The notes: a model not told the origin generated them from the letters alone. DNA of 64,000 nt from Lautropia sp. (GCA_030530775.1 JAUMUG010000001.1:310001-374000); one strand, 5' to 3'; shown: positions 48,032 through 57,712, numbered from the stretch's first letter. Numbers and translations are program-made.

Positions 48032-49147
48032 ATGGACACACTGACACTGACCACCCCCGATGACTGGCACCTGCATCTGCGCGATGACGCAGCGTTGCAG
48101 TCGGTCGTCGCCGCCAGCGCCCGTCAATTCGCCCGGGCCATCATCATGCCCAACTTGAAGCCGCCGATCACGACGGTGGCCGAGGCCGTGGCCTATCGCA
48201 ACCGGATCGTCGAGGCATTGCAGGCGGCGGTGACCCGCCGGGAGCTCACGGCTGCCCAGGCCGAGAGCTTTCAGCCGCTGATGACGTTGTATCTGACCGA
48301 GGTGGCCACGGTCGAGGAGATTCGGCTGGCGGCTGCCGGTGACGTGGTGGCGGCCGTCAAACTCTATCCGGCAGGGGCCACCACCAACTCGGATGCCGGC
48401 GTGCGTTCGATCGACCGGGTGATGCCGGTGTTGGAAGCCATGGCCGAACATGGGCTGCCGCTGCTGGTACATGGAGAAGTCGTGGATCCGGATGTGGATC
48501 TGTTCGACCGCGAGGCGGTGTTCATCGATCGTGTGATGGTGCCGCTGCGCACCCGGTTGCCGGAACTGCGTATCGTGTTCGAACACATCACCACCCGGCA
48601 GGCGGTCGAATATGTGCGTTCGGATACCGCGTCGGCCGGCATGCTGGGGGCCACTATCACCCCGCAGCATCTGCTCTACAACCGCAATGCGATCTTCACC
48701 GGTGGGGTTCGCCCGCATTGGTATTGCCTGCCGGTGCTCAAGCGTGAAACACACCGGGTGGCACTGCTCGAAGCCGCCACCAGTGGTGACCGGCGTTTCT
48801 TTCTGGGGACCGACAGCGCGCCCCACGCCCGTCTGCTGAAGGAGCATGCCAGCGGCTGTGCCGGCTGCTACACCGCACCGCATGCGCTCGAGCTCTATGC
48901 CAGTGCCTTCGAGGCGGCCGGTGCACTCGATAGGCTGGAGGCTTTCGCCAGCTTCAATGGTCCGCGCTTCTATCGGCGTGAGCCGAACCGTGGCACCGTG
49001 ACATTGCGGCGCGAGAGTTGGCAGATTCCGGCCTCATTGCCCTTTGCAGGCTTGGCCGAGATCGTACCGCTGGCTGCGGGTGATACGTTGCCGTGGCGGA
49101 TGTGTCCGGACGGTCGGAAACCGGCTCGAACGCGCCAATCTGCTTGA
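48032..49147 (+). CDS. pyrC: Dihydroorotase (type II)
   Basis: 371 residues from ATG 48032 (MDTLTLTTPDDWHLHLRD). Metal ligands H13 and H15, the carbamylated lysine in AAVKLYPAGATTNSD, later HGE, FEHITT and the Asp of FFLGTDSAPH all fit type II PyrC. Cyclises carbamoyl aspartate in pyrimidine synthesis. The extended frame upstream overlaps the divergent nuclease and is not real. Confidence 0.95.
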   Translation: MDTLTLTTPDDWHLHLRDDAALQSVVAASARQFARAIIMPNLKPPITTVAEAVAYRNRIVEALQAAVTRRELTAAQAESFQPLMTLYLTEVATVEEIRLAAAGDVVAAVKLYPAGATTNSDAGVRSIDRVMPVLEAMAEHGLPLLVHGEVVDPDVDLFDREAVFIDRVMVPLRTRLPELRIVFEHITTRQAVEYVRSDTASAGMLGATITPQHLLYNRNAIFTGGVRPHWYCLPVLKRETHRVALLEAATSGDRRFFLGTDSAPHARLLKEHASGCAGCYTAPHALELYASAFEAAGALDRLEAFASFNGPRFYRREPNRGTVTLRRESWQIPASLPFAGLAEIVPLAAGDTLPWRMCPDGRKPARTRQSA

Positions 49148-49171
49148 ATGGGTTGCAGCAACGCCTATACT
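49144..49171 (+). promoter_or_regulatory. Sigma70-type promoter for the first small lipoprotein
   Basis: TTGAAT (49144-49149) and TATACT (49166-49171) with 16-base spacing. The -35 overlaps the pyrC stop. A start near 49178 would give a leader of about 120 bases before the entericidin-like gene. Confidence 0.5.
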
Positions 49172-49297
49172 GTCGTCGGCAATCGTGTCTGAACGGTGCC
49201 GAAGCGATGTCGAAGGCTCCGGTGGCGCCGTTTTTTCCGGAGCAGGGTTGGAAAGGAACAATGGCGGTCGAAGGGTCGCAGACAAGGAGAGAAACAA

Positions 49298-49492
49298 ATG
49301 AGCAAGGTATTGAGTGCCGTTCTGGTCACAGGCTGTCTGGCCCTGGCGGGCTGCAACACGATGGCGGGTCTGGGCAGCGACATCAAGGCCGGTGGCGAGA
49401 AGATCACCGAAACCAGTCGAAAGGCGAAGCAGTCGATGAAATCGAAGCAGCAATCGCAGTCATCGACCGAATCGCATACCCAGTCGCACTGA
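49298..49492 (+). CDS. Entericidin-like small lipoprotein
   Basis: 64 residues: MSKVLSAVLVTGCLALAGCNTMAGL with lipobox LAGC, then GSDIKAGGEKITETSRKAK, the entericidin EcnA/B core, and a Ser/Gln-rich tail. An outer-membrane or periplasmic lipoprotein; entericidin B is stress-induced in E. coli. ATG preceded by AAGGAGAG. A related gene lies 510 bases downstream. Confidence 0.85.
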   Translation: MSKVLSAVLVTGCLALAGCNTMAGLGSDIKAGGEKITETSRKAKQSMKSKQQSQSSTESHTQSH

Positions 49493-50001
49493 TCGACGGG
49501 CCATTGATTCCGGCCGGGGCATACGTTGACGCCCTCGGCCCGGGTTTCGTTTCCTGTTTCCATCCAGTGCCCGAACCACTGGAACAGCATTTCGGGCGTT
49601 CGGGCACGGGTCGGGCCGTGGGCCGGGTGCGTGGTGGAGGCTGGATTTCTCGTGGGCCGACCGCCCGTTGAAAGTTGGCCGGATTCGTTCGGGGCTTCGT
49701 GATGCGGGGCGCAGGCGGTATTCGGCCGTGGAATTGGTAAATAAAGTCAAGAAGAGGCCGCTGCTGTAGGGGCTTTGCGACATTCGGACGGAAGCACGGG
49801 CATACTGCAGCCCATGCCGATGCTGGGGCACGATTCGGACAGAGTCGTTGCCGCAAGACGAGATGTTCTTCCGCCAGCGGCATGAAATATGTTCTATGCA
49901 CCGACGGCCGAGGCCGTCGGTCGCGTATTGTGTTTCGACAAGACCTTGTTCTGAATCGGCGATGAGCGATTCGGGACGACAGAATCAGAGAGGAAATCCC
50001 C
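49493..50001. other. Spacer between the two small lipoprotein genes
   Basis: About 510 bases. An imperfect GC hairpin with CCGGCC..GGCCCGG arms and trailing TTTCGTTTCC (about 49510-49560) may end the first gene. A perfect inverted repeat lies at 49900-49921. AT-richer patches around 49740 and 49885 may hold a promoter. No gene is supported. Confidence 0.45.
49900..49921. repeat. Perfect 10-bp inverted repeat upstream of the second lipoprotein
   Basis: ACCGACGGCC (49900-49909), GA, GGCCGTCGGT (49912-49921), 80 bases before the ATG at 50002. It lies just after an AT-rich TATGTTCTAT patch, so it may be an operator overlapping the transcription start or a leader hairpin. Confidence 0.5.
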
Positions 50002-50310
50002 ATGATCAAGTATCTGAGTGCTGCCGTGATTGCCGCTTCCTTCGTATTGGCCGGTTGCAGCTCCATGTCCGATACAGGCGACCGCATCAAGTCCGGCGCC
50101 GAGAAGTTCGGCGTTGGTGGTTCCAAGACCGAAGAACCGGTGACCGATACCACTGCTCCCGACACCATGACCCCCGACAACGGGGCCGTCGTCGATCAGA
50201 ACACCGGCACTGCGGTTGAAGAACCGCAAAACACCACGACCGAAACCCAGAGCGGTTCGGAGTCGATGTGGGACAAGGCCAAACACAAGGCTCAAGACTT
50301 GGTCAAGTAA
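50002..50310 (+). CDS. Entericidin-related lipoprotein with acidic tail
   Basis: 102 residues: signal peptide MIKYLSAAVIAASFVLAGCSSM with lipobox LAGC. The next residues SDTGDRIKSGAEKFG align with the entericidin-like neighbour (AGLGSDIKAGGEK), followed by a Thr/Asp/Pro-rich stretch and a basic end (WDKAKHKAQDLVK). Probably a diverged paralogue; function unknown. GAGAGGAA precedes the ATG. Confidence 0.7.
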   Translation: MIKYLSAAVIAASFVLAGCSSMSDTGDRIKSGAEKFGVGGSKTEEPVTDTTAPDTMTPDNGAVVDQNTGTAVEEPQNTTTETQSGSESMWDKAKHKAQDLVK

Positions 50311-50484
50311 TTCCGACCTGGAAAGTCGGTCCGGAAGCAGCCGCCGTTCGAGCGCAGGGGGTGACGGGCGTCAGCCTGTTTCCCCGCGTGGCCCGAATGG
50401 CGGTTTTTTCATGGGTATCCGTCCGGAAGCGGGCTCAAACCCTGGTTTCTGGAGTGTGACCTTACGGCGGAGACCGCGCTGCAG

Positions 50485-50793
50485 GTGGCTGTCGACGGCG
50501 GACGGTCGATCATGGTCTTCGCCGGCAGCAGTGGGGCGATGCGGTTTCACGGTGTTTCGGAGCACGAACCGATGCGCGCCGACCCGTGGTATAAGGTGTT
50601 GGATGCCTATTTCAATCTGCATCTGAACACCACGGCCACCGTCTCGTTCCGGGTGGGGTACGAGCCGACCGACGGCGGACCGGTGACTTCACTGGAGCTC
50701 ATTGCCGGCGACAGTGATCTGATCGCTCAGCCGTTCGGGCTGCGCAAGCCCGGCACCCCCGAGCTGGCCGGATGGCGCAGGCTGACGATGTAA
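50485..50793 (+). CDS. Hypothetical protein preceding the hemin transporter
   Basis: About 102 residues from GTG 50485. The frame stays open upstream to about 50365 and the preceding residues (LKPWFLECDLTAETALQV) look protein-like, so the true start may be earlier, at a non-ATG codon. It ends 19 bases before hmuT, suggesting one operon. No signal peptide, membrane segment or known motif is seen. It does not resemble HmuP, HmuS or HutX. Confidence 0.5.
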   Translation: MAVDGGRSIMVFAGSSGAMRFHGVSEHEPMRADPWYKVLDAYFNLHLNTTATVSFRVGYEPTDGGPVTSLELIAGDSDLIAQPFGLRKPGTPELAGWRRLTM

Positions 50794-50812
50794 GCGTGCA
50801 AGGAGTCGCTAC

Positions 50813-51961
50813 ATGACCGATGATTCCCCGCAGGCAGATGGAACACGCCGTTCGAGGGCTGCCGGCACACCACGGACCGTTCGGGCGATGGAAGTCGGCA
50901 GGACGGTTGCCCGCGTTGCGGCAGATTCGGCCGATCGTCGCCACTGGCTGAAAAAAGGTGCAATGCTGCTGGGCGGTACCGTGGCCGGCACCGTGCTGGG
51001 GGTCGGGGCCGGGCTGTTCGGCTCGCCTACGGTGGGTGCGACGACTTCAATGGCACCAGGTGCCGGCACGCAGGGCCGGGGGAGCTCGACGACTGGTGGC
51101 TCATCGGCAGGAAAGGCGCCCTCCGCCGCCAGCGAGGGGGCAGGTTCCACTGCCGGCGCTTCGGCCGCCGGAGCGCGGCGAATCGTGTCGATGGGTGGCA
51201 CGCTGACCGAAATCATCTATGCGTTGGGCGCTGGTGACCGTGTGGTCGGTGTCGATCGGTCCAGCTTCTATCCGCCCGAAGCGAAGAAATTGCCCCATGT
51301 CGGTTATTTCCGGCGGTTTTCGGTCGAAGGCGTGGCTTCGCTGCAGCCCGATCTGGTCATTGCCGGCGCCGAATCGGGGCCGCCTTCGGCCGTCCATATG
51401 TTGAAAGGGTTGGGGGTTCGGGTCGAGCTGATCGAGCTGAAGCCCGAACTGTCGGCGTTGCTCGGGCGCATCGACGAACTGGCGGCCTTGCTGGGCAGGC
51501 AGGCTGCTGGCGACGCCTTGGCTGCGCGGATTCGTGCCCAGGTGGAGCGTGCCACGGCGGTGTCACGACCCCGGCGGGTGCTGGCGCTCAGCAACCATGT
51601 CGGCAAGCTGCAGGGGGCTGGGCGCGATACTGCCATCGATACCCAGCTGCGCATGCTGGGTGCAACCAATCTGCTGGCCGAAAGTCATCGAAGCTACAAG
51701 CCGGTGTCGGCCGAGTCCGTCGCCTCGTTGCGGCCGGATGTGATCGTCACTTCCCGCATGACTGCTCCGGATGGTATGGCAGCTTTCCGGCAGCAGCCCG
51801 GTGTGGCGGGTACCCCGGCCGGACGGCTGGGACACATCGTGCTGCTCGATAATTTGCTGATGCTGGGCTTCGGCCCGCGGGTGGGCGAATCGTTGCAGCA
51901 GCTGAGCGACGCCTTTGCCGACTGGGGGGCGCCGGCAGGCACAGCCGCGCAGGAGCACTGA
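50813..51961 (+). CDS. hmuT: Hemin ABC transporter substrate-binding protein
   Basis: 382 residues. A twin-arginine-like DRRHWLKKG (41-49) and hydrophobic segment suggest Tat export. A Ser/Gly/Ala-rich linker (about 78-121) follows. The class III binding domain starts at about 122: RRIVSMGGTLTEIIYALGAGDRVVGVDRSSFYP, with PHVGYFRRFSVEGVASLQPDLVI, the HmuT signature. Delivers heme to the permease encoded next. It is 3 bases from hmuU. Confidence 0.9.
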   Translation: MTDDSPQADGTRRSRAAGTPRTVRAMEVGRTVARVAADSADRRHWLKKGAMLLGGTVAGTVLGVGAGLFGSPTVGATTSMAPGAGTQGRGSSTTGGSSAGKAPSAASEGAGSTAGASAAGARRIVSMGGTLTEIIYALGAGDRVVGVDRSSFYPPEAKKLPHVGYFRRFSVEGVASLQPDLVIAGAESGPPSAVHMLKGLGVRVELIELKPELSALLGRIDELAALLGRQAAGDALAARIRAQVERATAVSRPRRVLALSNHVGKLQGAGRDTAIDTQLRMLGATNLLAESHRSYKPVSAESVASLRPDVIVTSRMTAPDGMAAFRQQPGVAGTPAGRLGHIVLLDNLLMLGFGPRVGESLQQLSDAFADWGAPAGTAAQEH

Positions 51962-51964
51962 ACC

Positions 51965-52957
51965 TTGGCTGCCTGGTCGTTGACATGGCGTTTGTCGTTC
52001 GTGTCCGGGCTGTTGCTGGCCGTGGCATTGGGGTCTGCGCTCGACGGGGCAGTCCATATTCCGCTGGCACGCCTGCCCGAGTTGTGGTTGGCGGCCGATG
52101 ACCCCGAGGTGCAGCTGTGGCAAGGGGTGTTCTTCGACATCCGTCTGCCGCGCATCGCACTGGGCATTCTGACCGGTGCCGGTCTGGCGCAGGCTGGTGC
52201 CGTGATGCAGGCGCTGTTTCGCAACCCGCTGGCTGAACCCGGATTGGTCGGTGTCTCGGCCGGTGGTGCGGTGGGGGCGGTCGCCGCCATCGTGCTGGGC
52301 TACGGCAATCACCCGATGCTGCTGGCCGGCAGCGCCTTCCTGGGCAGCCTGTTGGCCACCTTTCTGGCCTACCGGCTCGGCCGGGTGTCATCCGGTTCGG
52401 CCGGCATTCTGTTGGCGGGCATCGCCATCAACGCCTTCTGTGGTGCACTGATCGGCGTGTTCACCTATCTGGCCGACGACGTGCAACTACGCGGCCTGAT
52501 CTTCTGGAATCTCGGTAGCTTGGCCGGCGCCGACTGGGCCGGGTTGAGCTGGTTGGCGCCCTGGACCCTGGTGATGATGGTGCTGCTGCTGTGGCGCTGG
52601 CGGGCGCTGAACGCGCTGCTGCTCGGCGAGCGTGAGGCCCTGCATCTGGGTTTCGACCCGCATCGGCTGCGCTGGCAGTTGATCGTCCTGGTGGCCCTGC
52701 TGGCCGGCCCGCTGGTGGCGCTCACCGGCACCATCGGTTTCGTCGGCCTCGTTGTGCCGCATCTGGTGCGGCTGATGGTCGGGGCCGATCACCGTCAGCT
52801 GCTGCCGCTCAGCCTGCTCGCCGGCGCCGTCATCCTGTCGCTGGCCGACTGGCTGGCCCGCGTCGTCGACATGCCGGCCGACTTGCCGATCGGTATCGTC
52901 ACTGCGCTGCTGGGCGCCCCGTGCCTGCTGTTTCTGCTGCGGCGGGAGGGGCGATGA
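51965..52957 (+). CDS. hmuU: Hemin ABC transporter permease
   Basis: 330 residues with TTG start: (M)AAWSLTWRLSFVSGLLLAVAL. FecCD-type permease, about ten transmembrane helices, with GAVMQALFRNPLAEPGLVGVSAGGAVGA and GTIGFVGLVVPHLVRLMVGADHR, the coupling-helix region. Inner membrane. Lies between hmuT and hmuV. Confidence 0.93.
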   Translation: MAAWSLTWRLSFVSGLLLAVALGSALDGAVHIPLARLPELWLAADDPEVQLWQGVFFDIRLPRIALGILTGAGLAQAGAVMQALFRNPLAEPGLVGVSAGGAVGAVAAIVLGYGNHPMLLAGSAFLGSLLATFLAYRLGRVSSGSAGILLAGIAINAFCGALIGVFTYLADDVQLRGLIFWNLGSLAGADWAGLSWLAPWTLVMMVLLLWRWRALNALLLGEREALHLGFDPHRLRWQLIVLVALLAGPLVALTGTIGFVGLVVPHLVRLMVGADHRQLLPLSLLAGAVILSLADWLARVVDMPADLPIGIVTALLGAPCLLFLLRREGR

Positions 52958-53065
52958 GACTCGCTCTGGCCGGATGGTTTTTCTGGTATTCGGCGGGTTT
53001 CACTTTCCACTGTGTGGCGGCATCTCTCCCTGCCGTCGGAAGGCGCCCGTGTGAATGGAGTTTGG

Positions 53066-54058
53066 ATGTTATCTGCACAGAAACTCGGCGTTCGGCGCGG
53101 CGGGCGCCAAATTCTGACCGACATCGATCTGGAGCTGAAGGCCGGCGAAGTGCTTGGCGTACTCGGCGCCAACGGGGCAGGCAAGTCGACATTGTTGTCC
53201 GCACTGACAGGCGAGTTACCGTCATCGGCCGGCCTGGTTTCCTTCGAGGGATACTCCATTGCCCGGTATCCGCTGCAGCAGTTGGCGCGCCGCCGGGTCG
53301 TGCTACCCCAGAGCCCTTCGCTGTCCTTTGACCTGCCGGTGGCCACGATCATCGGCATGGGCGCCTATCCACATACCGGGGGTGGTGCCAAGACGTATCA
53401 ATTGCCTGCGCGCAGGGGGGGCGGTACAACTGCCTTCGGGCAGGCAATCGATGAAGTGAGCCAGGAGGCGGTACATTCTGCTTCAACAGCGTATGTGGCC
53501 ACCGGGGCCGTGCCGGCCCCCATGGGGAAAAGGCCGGCTTCGACCGTGAATGAGCGGATTCCAGTGGCCATGGGGCAGGCCGGGGACCGGTGCATTTTCG
53601 ATCGTGCTGTCGCGCTGGCCGATGTCGGACATCTGATCGGGCGACGCTATCGGCGGTTGTCCGGCGGTGAGCAGCAGCGGGTGCATTTTGCGCGCGTGTT
53701 GTACCAGCTGCTGCTGGACCGGTGTGACGGTGAATATCGTGCCCTGCTGCTGGATGAACCCATCGCCAGCCTGGACCCACGCCACCAGCTGATGCTGCTG
53801 CAGGCCGTGCGCAGCCTGGCGCATGACGAAGGCATCGCTGCTCTCGTCATCCTGCACGACGTGAACCTGGCTGCCGCCTGGTGCGACCGTCTGCTGTTGC
53901 TGGCCGATGGCCGGGTCGCAGCGCTGGGCTCCCCGCAAACCGTGCTGACCCCGGCCATCCTGCAGCAAGTCTACGATGTCCAGGCGTCCGTCACCGACAT
54001 GCCCGGCCACCCCGGCCAGCCGCTGGTGGTGTTCGGGTTGCCTGCACGAGGTGCTTGA
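53066..54058 (+). CDS. hmuV: Hemin ABC transporter ATP-binding protein with internal insertion
   Basis: 330 residues from ATG 53066, preceded by GGAG; upstream in-frame starts add unconserved sequence. Walker A GANGAGKST (34-42), signature LSGGEQQ (198-204), Walker B ALLLDE (226-231), then the H-loop of ILHDVNLAA. Between Walker A and signature, residues 105-172 (about 53378-53581) are a Gly/Ala/Thr-rich insertion absent from typical HmuV of about 260 residues. No TonB receptor gene is near. Confidence 0.9.
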   Translation: MLSAQKLGVRRGGRQILTDIDLELKAGEVLGVLGANGAGKSTLLSALTGELPSSAGLVSFEGYSIARYPLQQLARRRVVLPQSPSLSFDLPVATIIGMGAYPHTGGGAKTYQLPARRGGGTTAFGQAIDEVSQEAVHSASTAYVATGAVPAPMGKRPASTVNERIPVAMGQAGDRCIFDRAVALADVGHLIGRRYRRLSGGEQQRVHFARVLYQLLLDRCDGEYRALLLDEPIASLDPRHQLMLLQAVRSLAHDEGIAALVILHDVNLAAAWCDRLLLLADGRVAALGSPQTVLTPAILQQVYDVQASVTDMPGHPGQPLVVFGLPARGA

Positions 54059-54134
54059 TGCGTACCCCCCACCGTCGGTGTCTGCGCCCACGGGCAACGG
54101 AGAGATCGGCGTGGCGGGCTGACTCGGGGTCGTG

Positions 54135-54704
54135 TCAACGCCGGCGCTTCTGCCAGCGTCGGTAGAGGCGCCAACCGATCGAGACGATGAAATAGGTGCC
54201 GATGCCGAGGGTGACGGCCAGCACCGCCAGGCCCAGCATCAGCGGCTTGCCGACGCCGAGTACGCGCCCGGTGAGCGATTGCCTCCGGCTTTCATCCGCC
54301 GTATTCGATGGCTGCTGCGGCACTGTGTCGCTGTCGGCGGGGGCCGGTCTGGCGCCGGGCGATGGGGGACCGGTGTCGGGCGGCGGGGAGGCCGTGTCGC
54401 CAAGCAGTGCCGCACCGACGCGCCAGGCCAGGTAGTAGACCGGGCCGAAGGTGACGGGGTTGGTGACGAGCGTACTGGCAACCGCCGCTGGCACGTTGGC
54501 ACGCAGGGCGACCGCAGCGGTGGCGCTCAGCGGAATCTGGGCGACGGGTACCAGCAGGCCGAAGAAAACCCCAAGTGCGATGCCCAATGCCAGTCCGCGG
54601 CGGCTCATCCGCCACAGACGTGAGCTGTACAACGCTGGCCCCAGCCAGCGGACCCAGCGATTGGACTTGATCGATTCGGCGTCTGGCAACCAGCGTTTCA
54701 ACAT
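54135..54704 (-). CDS. DUF2062 membrane protein
   Basis: 189 residues with two hydrophobic regions and the DUF2062 features WLGPALYSSRLWRMSRRGLALGIALGVFFGLLVPVAQIP and ANVPAAVASTLVTNPVTFGPVYYLAW. A Pro/Ser/Asp-rich loop (about 54280-54400) splits it before the last helix. Function unknown in the family. 28 bases separate it from the DUF808 gene on the same strand. Confidence 0.82.
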   Translation of the reverse strand: MLKRWLPDAESIKSNRWVRWLGPALYSSRLWRMSRRGLALGIALGVFFGLLVPVAQIPLSATAAVALRANVPAAVASTLVTNPVTFGPVYYLAWRVGAALLGDTASPPPDTGPPSPGARPAPADSDTVPQQPSNTADESRRQSLTGRVLGVGKPLMLGLAVLAVTLGIGTYFIVSIGWRLYRRWQKRRR

Positions 54705-54732
54705 ATGGAATAGAGTTGCGATGACAGCATCG

Positions 54733-55809
54733 TCAATGGGCCGGTGTGCCGCGTAGTTTCTGGATGGCGCTGACGATCAGTACCACGATGACGCCGGCGA
54801 CGAGACCGATCAGGGCTTCACCGAGCATCAGTGTCAGGCTTTGCAGCATGCCGGCGAGTTGAGCGGTTTGCCCGGTCAGCCATTCGATGGCATGGAGGGC
54901 AAAGGGGATGCCGTGGGCGACGATGCTGCCGCCGACCAGAAACATGGCAATGGTGCCGGCCACCGACAGGGCCTTCATGAACCAGGGCGCAGCCGCCAGA
55001 ATACCCCGGCCGGTGGCGCGGGCCAGGCCACTGTCTCGCCGGCTCAGGTAAAGGCCCAGGTCATCTAGCTTGACGATGGCGGCGACGAAGCCATAGACGC
55101 CGATGGTCATGATCAGTGCGATGATGGACAGAACACTGACTTGAGTGCCCAGTGGTTGATCGGTGACGGTGCCCAGAGTGATGGCGATGATTTCTGCCGA
55201 CAGGATGAAGTCGGTGCGGATTGCACCTCGGACGCGGGTTTTTTCGTCGAAGGATATACCTTCTTCGTCTGTCTCCGTTGCATACGCCGAGTCGGCTGCC
55301 GGCGTTTCCGTCATGCCGGCCTCATTCGAAGACCCCACCGTGGTCGTGGCGGTGTGCGGTGCCGCGGAACCGTGCGCTGTGGTGGTGCCCGTGTCCCGGC
55401 GTGCGATCGCGGCCGGGGCACTGGGTGCGACCATTGCAGCCTGGGCAGCGGCGCCACCATCGACAGCCGACCTGCCGGCCTTGGCATGCAGCAGCTTCTC
55501 GGCACCTTCAAAGCACAGGAACAATCCGCCGATGGTCAGCAGTGGGGTGACGGCCCAGGGAGCGAAGGTGCTGATGGCCAGTGCCAGCGGTACCAGAATC
55601 AACTTGTTGACGAGCGATCCTTTGAAGACGGCCCAGACCACCGGCAGTTCGCGATCGACGCTGACGCCGCTGACCTGTTGGGCATTCAGGGCGAGGTCAT
55701 CGCCCAACACACCCGCCGTCTTGGCACCGGCCTTTTTCGTCAGGACCGCAACATCATCGAGCAGACTGGCAATGTCGTCGATTAAAGTCAGTAGGCTGGC
55801 GCCGGCCAT
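54733..55809 (-). CDS. DUF808 (YedI-like) membrane protein
   Basis: 358 residues from ATG 55809, with GAGG 7 bases upstream; longer in-frame starts up to 56202 overlap the divergent gene and are unlikely. [48 protein letters not shown] is the classic DUF808 start; several transmembrane helices follow. An Ala/Thr/Gly-rich insertion (about 55265-55490) lies in the cytoplasmic loop. Function unknown. Confidence 0.87.
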   Translation of the reverse strand: MAGASLLTLIDDIASLLDDVAVLTKKAGAKTAGVLGDDLALNAQQVSGVSVDRELPVVWAVFKGSLVNKLILVPLALAISTFAPWAVTPLLTIGGLFLCFEGAEKLLHAKAGRSAVDGGAAAQAAMVAPSAPAAIARRDTGTTTAHGSAAPHTATTTVGSSNEAGMTETPAADSAYATETDEEGISFDEKTRVRGAIRTDFILSAEIIAITLGTVTDQPLGTQVSVLSIIALIMTIGVYGFVAAIVKLDDLGLYLSRRDSGLARATGRGILAAAPWFMKALSVAGTIAMFLVGGSIVAHGIPFALHAIEWLTGQTAQLAGMLQSLTLMLGEALIGLVAGVIVVLIVSAIQKLRGTPAH

Positions 55810-56154
55810 GAAGAACCTCGTCGTCTGATGGCATAGGAGAATCCGCGATTGTGCGGGATTTCGATCGGGCCGGTCTGAATTTCTGCAGGTTGCGAGTCGT
55901 GTCTTTCGGTTGGCCCGGCGCCCGCAACCCGAAAAAAATATGCTGGCTGTGTATGGCCTGCTCCAGACTTGCATCGACACAGGTGTCGGGGGCCCGTGGA
56001 ACGAAACGTGAAACATGATGATCGTGGAACAATCCGTGAAACAGTGCTGCAGTTTCTGCGGCCCAAACGCCTGGACGGCCGGTGTGCAGATGTCGCAGCC
56101 GATGGGCTCGGGGCCCAGATTCCCCGGTCCGGAACAGGGAGTGAGGCTGTGCGG

Positions 56155-57261
56155 ATGACGGAAAATGGCGTCGATGCGCATGCCATGTCGGGGCGTCGTC
56201 ATTGTCTGGGCTGGTTGAGCATGGCAGTCATGGGGGCTGTGGTGGCCGGCAGCCCGGGTCGTGTCCTGGCCGCGTTGAGCGATCGGGTCGTGGACGCCTC
56301 CGCGGCTGCGGCTGGCGCCATCACGACAGGCTTTGAACTCGATGGCATCACGCGACTCGAGTCTACGGCGGGTGCCCGTACGCAGTCGGCTTCAGCGCGT
56401 GGTGCGACGGCTCGTCCGGAAGGTTCCTCCTCCGTGGTATCGGGTGTCGACTTTTCCGGCTCACCGACACTCGAGGTTCCGCCGTTTCCGATCGCCCGTT
56501 CGGTCCCCGGTGGGGTGGCGGTGTTGCCGCTGGGGCCGGCACCCTTTGCGCCGGCGGTCTATTGGAACGAGGTGCCGGTCCTGGTGACGGGATCGACATC
56601 GGCCTGGTTCGCCGTGTTCGGTATTCCGCTGTCGACCACCGAAAGCCGCCTGGATCTGCAGTTGAAGGCGGAACACGATCCCAAGGCCCAGTCGTTGCGC
56701 AATATCCCGGTGCTGATCGAGCCCCATCGCTATGCCGAACAACATCTGAAGGTGCCGGCCGGCAAAGTCACACTGGCCAAACATGATCTGGTGCGGCATG
56801 AACGCGAGCGCCAGCGCAGCCGCCAGATCATCGCGACCTACACTCGGCCGGGGCTTTCATCGCTGAAAATGCGTCAGCCGGTCAAGGGGCCGCGTTCCAG
56901 CTCCTTTGGGCTGCGGCGGGTATTCAATGGCCAGCCACGCAATCCGCATGGTGGTATGGACATTGCCGCACGGATCGGCACCCCGGTGCATGCTGCCGCC
57001 GATGGCAAGGTGATCGATACCGGAGACTATTTTTTCAACGGCAACACGGTTTGGCTCGATCATGGCGAGGGGCTGCTGACGATGTACTGTCACCTGGATA
57101 CCATCGGAGCCCGGGTGGGGCAGCGGGTCAGGGCCGGTGATCCGATCGGCACCGTCGGCAGAACCGGCCGTGTGACCGGGCCACATCTGCATTGGTCGGT
57201 TTCGCTGAACCGCACGATGGTGGACCCGGAGCTGTTTCTGCCGCCGCTGGCCAAACGTTGA
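56155..57261 (+). CDS. M23-family (LytM) peptidase
   Basis: 368 residues from ATG 56155 ([16 protein letters not shown]); the start could also be 56185. A signal segment ([20 protein letters not shown]) is followed by a low-complexity stretch, an Ig-like region, then the M23 domain: [11 protein letters not shown] (zinc His and Asp), YCHLDTI and TGPHLHWSV (HxH). Cleaves peptidoglycan peptides or activates amidases in the periplasm. Confidence 0.87.
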   Translation: MTENGVDAHAMSGRRHCLGWLSMAVMGAVVAGSPGRVLAALSDRVVDASAAAAGAITTGFELDGITRLESTAGARTQSASARGATARPEGSSSVVSGVDFSGSPTLEVPPFPIARSVPGGVAVLPLGPAPFAPAVYWNEVPVLVTGSTSAWFAVFGIPLSTTESRLDLQLKAEHDPKAQSLRNIPVLIEPHRYAEQHLKVPAGKVTLAKHDLVRHERERQRSRQIIATYTRPGLSSLKMRQPVKGPRSSSFGLRRVFNGQPRNPHGGMDIAARIGTPVHAAADGKVIDTGDYFFNGNTVWLDHGEGLLTMYCHLDTIGARVGQRVRAGDPIGTVGRTGRVTGPHLHWSVSLNRTMVDPELFLPPLAKR

Positions 57262-57265
57262 ATGT

Positions 57266-57712
57266 TCAAATCTGGCGGCGGATTTCCGGGTGCCAGACCA
57301 GTTGGCAGCCTTCGCCGAGCGCCAGCCGCACGGCAGCGTTCTGCTCGAAGTCGACCAGCCAGCGATCCAGCAGTACCGGAGGGGTGTCGAAGACGCAGAA
57401 GCCCGGCTCGGGTTGCCAACTGCCCGAGGGATCTTCGCCGCGTGCCGGCAGCCAGGGCAGACCGCTGGCTTCGATGGCGGCCTGCAGCTGCCGCTGGCGG
57501 GCATCGTTGTCGGCGGCGCTCAATTCCCGGCCAAAGGGATTCCAGGCGGTCAGGATACTGGCAGAACGGGCACGATGCTTCGCCAGCCATGTCCGATGCG
57601 GGATGTCGCCGTCATGGATGCGCAGTCGGACCGGTGGCTGGTCGTCGGCAAAATAATCGGTCTGTTCATAGGCCGCGATCACCGCGGCGGTGGGCGTCCG
57701 GATGGGTTTCAT
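57266..57712 (-). CDS. DUF3293 family protein
   Basis: 148 residues from ATG 57712 (MKPIRTPTAAVIAAYEQTDY). The core ILTAWNPFGRELSAADNDARQRQLQAAI and EPGFCVFD match DUF3293, a small cytoplasmic family of unknown role. An upstream in-frame start at 57808 is not conserved. It is convergent with the M23 gene, 4 bases apart. Confidence 0.78.
   Translation of the reverse strand: MKPIRTPTAAVIAAYEQTDYFADDQPPVRLRIHDGDIPHRTWLAKHRARSASILTAWNPFGRELSAADNDARQRQLQAAIEASGLPWLPARGEDPSGSWQPEPGFCVFDTPPVLLDRWLVDFEQNAAVRLALGEGCQLVWHPEIRRQI

Noticed and set aside
52954..53331. Frame starting MRLALAGWFFW that overlaps the hmuU stop
   Set aside because: It runs in a different frame through the conserved Walker A region of hmuV, becomes Arg-rich as overlapping GC-driven frames do, and hmuV has its own start and ribosome site.
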